A stretch of DNA of 64,000 nt from Akanthomyces muscarius (lineage: Eukaryota > Ascomycota > Sordariomycetes > Hypocreales > Cordycipitaceae): positions 186,001 to 250,000 of the forward strand of contig NC_079245.1 of the NCBI RefSeq assembly GCF_028009165.1. Reading direction: 5' to 3'. The position numbers were made by a program, and so were the translations under genes. Below, one piece after another: positions 1 through 8,904 of the stretch. The notes below the pieces were generated by a model. That model was not told the origin of the DNA, did not search any database, and saw only the letters and a list, made by a program, of their open reading frames with translations. The first letter of the stretch is position 1; each line of letters opens with the position of its first letter.

Positions 1-133
1 CTATTTCTTCTTCTTTTTCTCCTTAAAAGAGTTAATAATAATTATAACGCCTATTTATAGACACTCTAAGGCTAGTCTATAATACTGTTTAATATAATAA
101 AAATAGGAGAGCTCTTTTAAATATATTTCCTTA
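1..133. repeat. AT-rich RIP-mutated DNA at window edge
   Basis: This is almost pure A/T with TA-rich texture, like the relics that follow. It probably belongs to another repeat whose left part lies outside the window. No reading frame or recognisable motif is visible. Confidence 0.5.
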
Positions 134-135
134 TA

Positions 136-889
136 ACGTGGTTAATAAGCGAGTCGCCTAGACAAACAAGTCGCCCGGTTTTCCCCACTTATTTCCTAAA
201 TCTAGAATAACTCTATTATAAGGGGGCTAAAATAGCTAGTCTTTTTTAATATTAGATATAAGACTATTAAATTACCTATATATTTAAAAATAGTACTTTA
301 TATTAATTATTTAAATTTAAATAACTAATTTAATAGTAATTAGATTTAATTCTTTCTTAAACTCTTTTTAAAATTAATTATATCTTAGTCTCTTTAAAAA
401 TAGAATATCTTTTTAATATATAGTATACTATAATAATAAGAATAGATATAAAGGCTTAAGAAAAAATATAGTTAATCTTTTTAATAAGTTAAATAAGAAA
501 AATAAAAAATATAAGAAAATTTCTTATTTTTAATATAACTTATTAAAAGAATTAATTATATTTATTTATTAAGTCTTACTAGCTATATATACTATTATTT
601 AAGCTCTTTATTAAGTTTTATAGTTATATATATAAAGACTATAAAGTTATTAAATTTAAAAAGAATTTAAAAAAGAATTAAATCTAATATATATTATTTA
701 ATATAATATATACTTACTATTTATCTATAATTATTACTATTTTACTATAAATAGTTTAATAACTTAATATACTATATCTAAAAGCCTAGCTATTTTAGTA
801 TTACTTTTATAGAGTTATTTTAACTTTAGTAAATAAGTGGGGCAAAACGGGCGACTCGCTTGTCTAGGCGACTCGCTTATCAACCACGT
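136..889. mobile_element. Short non-autonomous Tc1/pogo-type element (MITE-like)
   Basis: The first ~56 bases (136-191) and the reverse complement of the last ~56 (834-889) match at nearly every position. They begin ACGTGG and contain GCGAGTCGCC twice, about 7 bases apart. A TA dinucleotide sits immediately outside each end (134-135 and 890-891), the target duplication expected of the Tc1/mariner/pogo superfamily. The 640-bp interior is AT-rich with no coding potential. The TIR tip resembles that of the longer element at 1296-3157, so I infer mobilisation in trans by a related transposase. The 5-prime arm has a few G-to-A or C-to-T differences from the 3-prime arm, consistent with RIP. Confidence 0.8.
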
Positions 890-891
890 TA

Positions 892-1068
892 GAACTTATT
901 TTATTTATAATTAATATTATTTTTTATAAGGAGTTTAATATTTTATTATATTTTAGTAAAAAGATTAGCTATTTTAACCTTATCTTTATAAAGTTATTTT
1001 ACTTTTAGAGAATAAGTGGGGTAAAATACACTACTTACTTATCTATACCACTTACTTATTAACTATAT
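892..1068. repeat. Tandem duplicate of the right end of the short element
   Basis: This segment repeats roughly the last 160-178 bases of the preceding element: an inner AGCTATTTTA block, then AATAAGTGGGG, then the TIR. It ends CTATAT followed by TA (1069-1070), the RIP-converted form of CCACGT+TA. It is more heavily mutated than the first copy. The same arrangement follows the longer element at 3160-3315. Confidence 0.6.
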
Positions 1069-1295
1069 TAATACTTTAAGAATAATATTTTTATTTAATT
1101 TAAGTGTCTAATACTAATTAGATTAATAAACCCTACTATTAAATATTATAAAAGCTAGAATAAAGCTACTAGTAGCTAATATAACTTTAATATAAATAGT
1201 ATACTTCTAATTAAAAGGTATTCTTAATTAGATATCCTTTTAATATCTTAAAGATACTATATTAAAGCCTTTTAAAATACTAATTTAAAAGCCTA

Positions 1296-3157
1296 ATATA
1301 GTAAATAAATAAGTCGCCTAGATAAGCGAGTTACCCACTCTACCTAGTTTTTAGCACCCTTTACTTTAACACTTCTATTACTTAATAATAATTTATAGAA
1401 ATCCCTTTAAAAGAGGTAGGTATTATTCTTACCCTTTAAGCTCTTAAAAAAGACCTAAAACTAAATTATAAAGAAGCTATATTAATCTATAATATACTTT
1501 AAATAACTATCTATAACTAATATAATAGCTAAGTTATATAATATAACTTTATATTTAATTTAAAGAAACTTATTAATTTAGAAGAGAGAGTTATAGTAAA
1601 ATATATTCTCTAACTAGATTTATAAGGACTTCCCTTTTAGTATATAAATATAGAAGATATAATAAATTAACTACTTATTAAGTATAGTAGTAGATATATT
1701 AGAGTATATTAGGTAAAAAACTTTATATAATAATAACTAAAGTTTACTATATATTTTTAATAGAGATATAATTATTAGAGGGCTAAATATAAAGATCTAA
1801 CTATTATTTATAGTTAGTTTATACTTTTAGAGAATATAATTATAAAATATAGTATTATAAAGTCTAATATTTATAACTTTAATAAGACTAGGTTTTTAAT
1901 AGGCTTTATTATAATAAGAATAGTTATTATAAGCTTTAATTAGGTTAAAAAAGTAAAAATAGTATAGTTTAGTAATAAAAAATAAATTACTATAATTTAA
2001 ATAGTAAATTCTTAAAGCTTAATAGTATTATTATATATTATAGTAAAGAGCTAAAAACACTTTATACTTTAATATAAAGATAAACACTTACTTTTAGATT
2101 AGTGTGTTAATATAAGCTTAAATAGCTAAATAATAAATAAAATTAATATAAATTAGATTAAGTATTTTAATAAATATATAAAAGATTAAAAAGAGGGTAA
2201 TTATTACCTCCTAATTTTAAATAGCTATAAAAGTTACTACTTAACTACTTTTAAGCTTTTCTACTAAAAGAAGAATATTATTACCCTTTATATACCTATA
2301 TATTCTTCCTATATACTCTAGCTTTTAAATATTAGTTATTTTAGTTTACTAAAAAAGGCTTATAAGTAATAAATTAAAGATCTTATAAAAGCTAGTATTA
2401 TATATATTACTAAAAAAGACTTCTTTTTTATATTTTTTAATACTTTTAATAAGTCTATTATAAAAGAAAATATTTAAAGTAGTTTTTAAGGCGTTAAAAT
2501 TACCCCTTTTAATCTTAAAAAGGTTATTTCTATCTTAAAACTTAAGTTTATAATACTAAGTCCTTTAAACTTATATTTAAAATTAGCTAGATCTTAGGTC
2601 TTTTAGATACTAAGTATAGTAAATAAAGTAGTTTTATAGTCTTTAATTTTAAAAAAATAAATTACTAATTACCTAAATAGCTCTCTAACTAAAAGTCTTA
2701 ATATACTTAATAGTTTTAAGAAAAGTATAATAGCTATTATATATAAGGTTATATTTTTATATACTTAAATATAAAGCCTTAAAGCTATAAATAAGCTAAT
2801 TAGTAAGTACTAGTAAGCTAAAAAAATAAGGCTATAAACTAAAAGATCTCTTTCTATATAAGATATAAGAGATTTAAAAGAGTAGATAGATATAGATAGT
2901 TAAGTAAAGGATAAAATATAAGCTTATAGTTATTATAAAGTAAGGGTTAAAACGTATAGTTAGTAATATAGTGTGTATAACTAGACTAGCTATAATATAC
3001 ACACTTATACTATAAATATAGATATTAGTAAGGAAGAGAATTCTAATTAATTTTAGATGTTTTTTTATATTATAGTTAAGTTATTAATAATTAAAGGGAG
3101 AAGGGTTAGGGAATATAGGCGACTCGCTTATCTAGGCGACTTACTTATTAACCACGT
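1296..3157 (+). mobile_element. RIP-destroyed full-length Fot1/pogo-family DNA transposon
   Basis: The element is 1862 bp, close to the ~1.9 kb usual for Fot1-like elements. The left TIR starts ATATAG at 1296 and the right ends CCACGT at 3157. They align once C-to-T and G-to-A changes are allowed, and TA flanks both (1294-1295, 3158-3159). Plus-strand translation at 1866-1904 gives NIYNFNKTRFLIG, the pogo/Fot1 motif with Asp-to-Asn, Glu-to-Lys and Gly-to-Arg changes. From 2211, LILNSYKSY corresponds to the second catalytic Asp block. Around 2290-2560 the conserved SSYxL and FSxLKKAY region and a readable C-terminal part follow, interrupted by stops. The transposase is therefore dead, with transitions of both C-to-T and G-to-A sense. 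Confidence 0.85.
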
Positions 3158-3317
3158 TATACTTATATTATAGATATAGATATTAGTAAGAAAGAGGATT
3201 TTAATTAATTTTAGATATTTTCTTATATTATAGTTAAGTTATTAATAGTTAAAGAGTAAAGAGTTAGGGAATATAGGCGACTTACTTATCTAAGTGACTT
3301 ACTTATTAACTATATTA
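3003..3317. repeat. Two tandem ~158-bp copies of the Fot1-like element's right end
   Basis: Copy 1 (3003-3160) is the natural end of the transposon. Copy 2 (3161-3317) repeats it in the same orientation with transition differences only, as far as read. Both end in the TIR followed by TA, the second as CTATAT+TA (3310-3317). Because differences are almost all C/T or G/A, the duplication predates at least part of the RIP damage. Confidence 0.75.
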
Positions 3318-3720
3318 GTCTAAAAGATATTAAGTTAGTAATATTTAATAACTTTATTAACTTAATATAGTTTAATTTATATAAGCTTATTTTAAATACT
3401 CTTTTTCTTTACTTTTAAAGTCTAATTAACTATATTAGTTATAAATTTCTTTTTAATATAAAGATTTATATTACTAAGATATTTAATAATATATAAAATT
3501 CCCTCTTTTTTAGCTTCTATAAGATATATATTAGCTATATAGTTACTATTAGACAGACTAATACCCTTTAGGTGCTAGTATAACTTATAATAATTAGCCC
3601 CCTATTTTTATACTAATTTAGTAGTAGTAGTATTAGCTTTTTTATTATAGGTAGTATATATATTTATAAGTAGGCATTCTTCCTTATTAATAATTTCCTA
3701 TATTTTTACAGCTTCTAGAG
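3318..3720. repeat. Residual AT-rich RIP-mutated sequence
   Basis: This is AT-rich DNA with stops in all frames and no identifiable domain. Composition changes sharply at about 3720, where normal GC sequence begins. It is probably a fragment of another repeat that marks the boundary of the repeat block. Confidence 0.5.
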
Positions 3721-3979
3721 CGTGGAATATTTCTATCATGAAAATTCGGTGGTTACGGCGGTGTACTGGTCACGATAGTGTACAGCACCCACTTCTCGTG
3801 CCTCCAAGTGGGTGCGTGGCACGTGTAATTCGCACCTGCAGTCCACCGCCGCGGTAACGAGACTTACTGAAGGACGTTTCCATTCGTGTATGAACAGCGT
3901 GTTCATGCTTCACTCTATTAAAAACACCAATTCAATCATATAAAACTACTTCTAGCGATACTGAAAACACGTGAGCGCC

Positions 3980-4789
3980 ATGAAAACTCCGACAAAGCCA
4001 GATACCAGGTCTCTGTGCACACGCGCCAGCCTTGCCACGGAGCTTCGCCTTGTCCTCTGCGCAGGCGACACAGTGCTTGTACATTCATCATTGAGCAAAG
4101 TTGGTTGGGTCTGCGGCGGCGCCGAGGCCCTTGTCCGCGCTCTTCTCGACGTTGTCCGTGATAGCGGCACACTCGTCGTTCCCATGCATACGTCCGAGAA
4201 CTCCGACCCGACGGAGTGGTGCGCGCCGCCCGTACCAGAATCATGGTGGCCGACGATCCGGGGTTCGATGCTAGCCTTTGACCCGGCGCAGTCCCGGACG
4301 CGACAGATGGGCGTGGTGCCCGAGACCGTACGCGGGTGGCCGGGGATGCGACGCAGTGTCCACCCGCAGACCTCCTTCGCAGCCGTGGGCTCGCGCGCCG
4401 CGGCTATCACCAGTGGGCACGCGCTCGACAGCATGATGGGCGACGAGAGTCCGCTGGCGCGTTTAGAGGAGGTGGTGGGCGCCAAGGTGATGCTGATTGG
4501 CGTGAGCTGGGACAGGTGCACAGCGTTCCACCTTGCGGAGAGCCGGCTGGCGTCGACGCCACGCAAAGCAAACTCGTTCGCGGCCATAGTGGATGGCAAC
4601 CGGCAGTGGGTAACTGTAGAAGATATGGAGGCTGATTCAGACGACTTTGAGGGTCTTAGTGCGGTATTTGAAGCACAGACGGGTGCCGTCACGAGATTTA
4701 TGATTAGGGCGGCAGAGATCAGAGTGTTTTTAATGAGCGAGGCGCTCGAATTTGCAGAGAAGTGGCTTCTTAAACATCGTGCAAAGTAG
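3980..4789 (+). CDS. Aminoglycoside 3-N-acetyltransferase family protein (AAC(3)/YokD-like)
   Basis: This intronless gene encodes 269 aa if the ATG at 3980 is used. The open frame extends to a GTG at 3971, which a eukaryote would not normally use. The sequence shows the antibiotic N-acetyltransferase fold markers: GDTVLVHSSLSKVGW near the N-terminus, a GTLVVPMHT strand, PPVPESWWPTIR, TRQMGVVPETVR, HPQTSFAAVG, the GHALDSMMGDESPLARL segment and DRCTAFHLAE. Family members acetylate the 3-amino group of aminoglycosides with acetyl-CoA. In fungi the substrate is unknown and detoxification is only an inference. The protein family is mainly bacterial, there is no intron, and it lies 260 bp from a RIP-mutated transposon block, all suggesting horizontal acquisition. 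The frame is intact, so RIP has not leaked into it. Confidence 0.85.
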   Translation: MKTPTKPDTRSLCTRASLATELRLVLCAGDTVLVHSSLSKVGWVCGGAEALVRALLDVVRDSGTLVVPMHTSENSDPTEWCAPPVPESWWPTIRGSMLAFDPAQSRTRQMGVVPETVRGWPGMRRSVHPQTSFAAVGSRAAAITSGHALDSMMGDESPLARLEEVVGAKVMLIGVSWDRCTAFHLAESRLASTPRKANSFAAIVDGNRQWVTVEDMEADSDDFEGLSAVFEAQTGAVTRFMIRAAEIRVFLMSEALEFAEKWLLKHRAK

Positions 4790-5870
4790 TGTATATTCGA
4801 CAAGCACAGCCTTCCCAGGTGATCGGAGATGAAGGTCTTATAGGCATATTATACATAGAGTTTTGTGCTTCCTAAATTTAAACAAAATAAAACAATTACC
4901 ACCGGATTTTCCTGCTCACAATACAGGCCAGGTAGAGCAGCAGTACAGAAGCTACAGGGCTGTAGGTCCAGGCTTGTGGGCTACAACTTACCGTACCGGG
5001 GCAATTCGTTTCCGACAGGATGCAATTTCCCGCGATCAATATTTCTTTTACTATTCCAGCTGCTACTATTTGCAAGTCGCTAAATCCCAGTATTCTGAAT
5101 ATTACGATTGATAGTAACGATGTCAGCGAGCGTGGTATACATTTTGAGCGAGATTGTCTAGAGCACCACCGTCTGCTAGGTAACTACAGCGGACTGCGCA
5201 GCCTGTCTTGCAACTATCGACTTGCTAGTTCATACACACGATAATAGCACATGGCCTTATTGAACCCTATGATCATGGAAGGATTGGCGCATCCCTCTGC
5301 CGGTGCGGAGGCTGTACCCCAGCACACCCAGGCACGCACTCCACTGTCTCCATTGTACCTCCTCAGCACCTGGGTTAAGCTTAAGTGTTATACGAGAGGA
5401 TCATAACTAATCTAATGGTGCCTCTGTTATAGTAGGCCTACTGAAGAAGAAAGGTGTCACTAAGCGCGCGTTATAGACTTGCCAATTAACACAGCAAGTG
5501 ACCTAGCTATAACCTTCGCAGTGGTCGGCAATGCCACGATCGTGGTAGCACAGGCACTATAAACACGGAAAATAAGACCAGGATAAAGAATGTTATTTAT
5601 AGACACGAAAAGATAGAAACTCAAATAAATCAATATCTAAGAAGACAGTCAACCCTTTTTATCCTAGTTCTTAGAAATTTTAATTATTTTGCTACTACAG
5701 TTCTCGCCATACTCCTCATCTTCTTCTACCTAATTACCTTAGTATACGCTAACACATCCAGGCTCAACCTGGACTGTGATAGCACAGACCCCAGTAATAA
5801 GCTATTAACAGCTCATTAAAATTTAGCAAATATACTGCTACCAAAGAGGAATACTTTCCCAGACGCAATA
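4790..5870. other. Intergenic, no gene supported
   Basis: Only short unrelated open frames are present. Composition is intermediate with moderate AT content. No repeat, domain or RNA gene was recognised. Part of the 3-prime end (from about 5700) could be the decayed N-terminal region of the protease pseudogene that follows. Confidence 0.4.
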
Positions 5871-6652
5871 ACCACCAAGATCTACGTACACATTTTTGCC
5901 GACAATACAACCTACAAAGGTGGATAGCTTAACGTATTCCTTACGTATTTCCATATACACAAGAGCAGAAGCTAACATAGGTTACAGGATACTACAATCA
6001 AGAAGCAGATATAAGTTCTCAACTCAGGCTTCAACAACACACCATTCATATTTACCCTCAAAGGAATCAGCAGAAATATGACCCGCCTCCCAGACGACAA
6101 TCGTGTCGACACTACTACACTATTCAAGGCCAAATTTCGGAAAGGCGACTACCACACCCTCAATCTGTACTATATGCGCGAAAAGCCAAATTATAGTGTC
6201 TACACGTTTCCAAGAATGGCGGCAGCAGTCAATCGCAACACCTACAGGTTCCTTCTCGATGGCTGCATAATAGGCTCGAATACGACTCCAGGCAGCAGTG
6301 GTTCGCTACACGCTGGCAAAACCACCATTCATGAAGTCGGCCATTAGCTAGGGTTACTTCACACGCTTCGCGGAGGCTGCAGCTCCACAACAGGCAACTA
6401 CATTGCCGATACGCCAGTAGAAGCAGACTTAAGCAGCCAAGATAATATTTTTTAAAATATGTCCTATCAGTCGCGACAGCTGTCCTGATTATCCTAGCGT
6501 TAATCCTATAAATAACTATATAGACTATTCTTCAGAGTAAGTTTACGTGTTCAATAACGAAGTTGTGGCTTATTTACTCACAACTTATCTAGCGATTATC
6601 GGTCAGAGTTTACTCCGGGCCAAATTGATCGGATAAAGTCTATTTAGGGATT
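5871..6652 (+). pseudogene. Degraded M43 (pappalysin-like) secreted metalloprotease
   Basis: The translation preserves the order of a fungal MEP1-type extracellular metalloprotease. KIYVHIFADNT comes first, then a probable intron (5934-5987, with GCTAAC branch), VLNSGFNNTPFIF, YHTLNLYYMR, the zinc-binding HEVGH at 6330-6344, LGLLHTLRGGCS, IADTPVEA, then NPINNYIDYSS, an intron (6537-6592, GTAAGT donor) and FTPGQIDRIKS. Breaks are visible: TAG at 6345 where the family has Trp (HExxHWLGL), TAG at about 5926, TAA in QI-stop-VLN, and a frame change between 6450 and 6475. No signal peptide can be read. The stops fit C-to-T or G-to-A changes at CpA/TpG. Function is lost; the ancestor would have been a secreted zinc endopeptidase. 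Confidence 0.8.
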
Positions 6653-7098
6653 AGTGCGTAATATTAATCCGTCAAATTAAGACCCTATTTACTCTTTCAA
6701 GTTTATTTACTCTCCATCCGCGTCTCGTCGGCAGCCATAGATGATAAGCTCAAATCGCAACGACAGTCTCTAGACCTCTATCTAAAATCACCACAATAAG
6801 CGAAGTATTCGTCAGATTGACCATCACTTTGCAGTTTATTGCCTTACATTCTTATTTCTCTCCTCAAGGTATAGCCTTAATCTATTAAGCAGCTACCCTA
6901 CTTTCCATACCTACTTAATACTTTGAACATAGTGCAAAGTAGACGTATCTAGAAAGTGGACAAGTAAACTCTTCTCAATTATTTCGGTAGGCTTCTTCAC
7001 AGGTGCGTTTCAAAAACAGTTTATTTTTACAACTCAATTGCCATCGATTTATTCCCATTTAAGCCATACTAGAATTCCCGTACTGCAACTTATTCTAA
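6653..7098. other. Intergenic, nothing recognised
   Basis: This is moderately AT-rich DNA between two pseudogenes, with no open frame of note and no recognisable repeat. Confidence 0.4.
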
Positions 7099-8904
7099 TT
7101 ATTTGTGAGTCCATTGAGGAACGTTAATAGCAATACCCATCAGGATACCAGCAATCAAACCAGCACAAGGCACAGTCAAGCACCAGCCAATGAAGATTTT
7201 GCCGAGCTGTTTCCAGTTAATAGACTTAAGATCCCAGTTGACGAGCGCGACACCGACCACGGCACCGGTAATGCACTAAGTGGTGGACACAGGCAGGCCG
7301 AACTTGGAGGCGAGCAGGACCGTAATGGCGGCTACTAGCTCCATCGAGTAGCCGCGCGTAGGAGAATGCTTAGTGATTCGGTTACCAAGGTTGCGCATCA
7401 TGTGGTAGCCAAAGGTCCAGAAGCCAACTCCAAGTGTGATGCCACCAACAGCCTTAATCCATTCAGGGGTGTCGGACTTTTTACTAACAACGCCCGACTT
7501 CCAGACCACGTACTCCGTTGTGAAGGGCCCAATAGCATTAGAAATGTCGTTAGCGCCGTGGGCAATGGACATAATCATGGCAGAGCAGACTTAGGCAGTA
7601 GTCCACAGGTGCTCGACCTTATTGTCAAAGACGGAGGCACGCGCGTGAATATGCTCGAGACCTTTGCTCTGGTGGCCAATGACATCTCGTGTAATGCCAT
7701 AACTGACGACCAGCTTAATAGTGGCCCAAATACGCTTAGGGTGTGCCCAGGGAAGCTAGTCAACAGCCTCCAGGTTCTTTTGACGAGCCTTATCGACAGG
7801 AACCTAGGCAGTGGCAGCGATGCCACTTTAGTCCGTATCCTCTCCGGCAGATTCCCAGGTAATACCAGTGTCCTTTCTCTCTTTACGAACAGAGTCGGTC
7901 TCTAAGTCTTCTCTATCACCAATATACTCTATAGCGTAATAGTCAGTCACAACAGGAGCATCCGCTTTACCCGGCCAATACAGATTATAGTTGTCCTTAA
8001 GCAGGAGCGGACCCATAGGGATGTGCCAGAAGCGAAGACGGGTGTCCTCCTTAACGAGCTTAGCATTAAAGTAAGGGACAAAAAAGATAGCGGTAAGAAA
8101 GAGCACACCAGCGAAGGTGCCAAGTACAATACCGCAAGCCTTACCAGCACCCATTTTTTCCACAGTGGGGATACCATAGCCACCATCCATAACAACGAAG
8201 AGAGCAAGGATGCCAGCTATAAGGGCATAGTAGAAAGGAATCATACAGAGTGCCCACTTAAGAGGATCTTTACAAGAGTGTATAAGGAGGCAAATACTTA
8301 GCATAATAATAGCGCCAAAGCCGGCAGCAATAAGCGGTACAATACCCCACAAGGCCACAATCTAGCTAACACTATTGCTCTCCCAGCCCCATTTAACGTA
8401 AAGCTAGAGTGCAATACCGACGCCTACCATAGCACCAACAAGAGACTAGGTAGTGGAAACAGGAAAACCAGCGCGGGTACAGGCCGTCAACCAGATAGCA
8501 GAGCCAGCCTCGGCAATAACCATAGCTAAGATGAGAGTGCCAGGAGAGTCTTTAAAGGGGTCGAGCGTGAAGACGCCTTTACGAATAGTCTCGGTGACCT
8601 TTTCACCAAGTGCGATAGCGCCGATAAATTCGGTCAAAACGGCAAGCTATTCACACGTTAGGTATACTTCATATAAGGAGGTGTTTCTCAGACTTACACA
8701 GCCAGCCTGGACAAGCGTGAGGGACCGTAAGGAGACAGAGGTTACGTACAAGTTAGCGACATCATTGGCACCTATCAACTATCAGAGCGTATTCACCTCC
8801 AGAATTTTCATATTATGCTTACCAATAGCCCAGGCAGAGAGTAAGAAAAAGAGAACACCAATAGCGAAGAGCCAGTCAAGGGAATACATTATACCCTCGG
8901 CCAT
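7099..8904 (-). pseudogene. Sodium/phosphate symporter (PHO-4/PHO89 family) with eight nonsense mutations
   Basis: ATG is at 8904. Introns lie at 8772-8822 (GTAAGC donor) and 8647-8697 (GTAAGT, CTAACG branch). Exons of 82, 74 and 1548 nt give exactly 568 codons with no frameshift. The protein has the two inverted PHO-4 repeats: AIGANDVAN near the N-terminus with TEFIGAIALGEKV and AGFPVSTT, then HGANDISNAIGPF and FGLPVSTT in the C-terminal half, separated by a hydrophilic loop. Premature stops sit at 7276, 7591, 7756, 7804, 7828, 8362, 8404 and 8446: six TAG and two TAA, none TGA. Each is explained by CAG or CAA (Gln) becoming a stop. Trp codons remain intact. The ancestral protein would import phosphate with Na+ at the plasma membrane. 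As read it cannot be made. Confidence 0.9.

Noticed and set aside
6345..6347. Editing of the TAG after HEVGH to TGG in the M43 gene
   Set aside because: It would restore the expected Trp, but the gene has further stops and a frame change, so one edit would not make it functional.
7105..7905. Plus-strand frames opposite the symporter
   Set aside because: They are shadows. The minus-strand reading gives the PHO-4 signature, correct introns and exact length.
7276..8446. Rescue of the symporter stops by A-to-I RNA editing of UAG, known in Sordariomycete sexual tissue
   Set aside because: Editing UAG gives Trp, but the context calls for Gln, and two of the stops are UAA, which cannot be repaired to a Gln codon this way.
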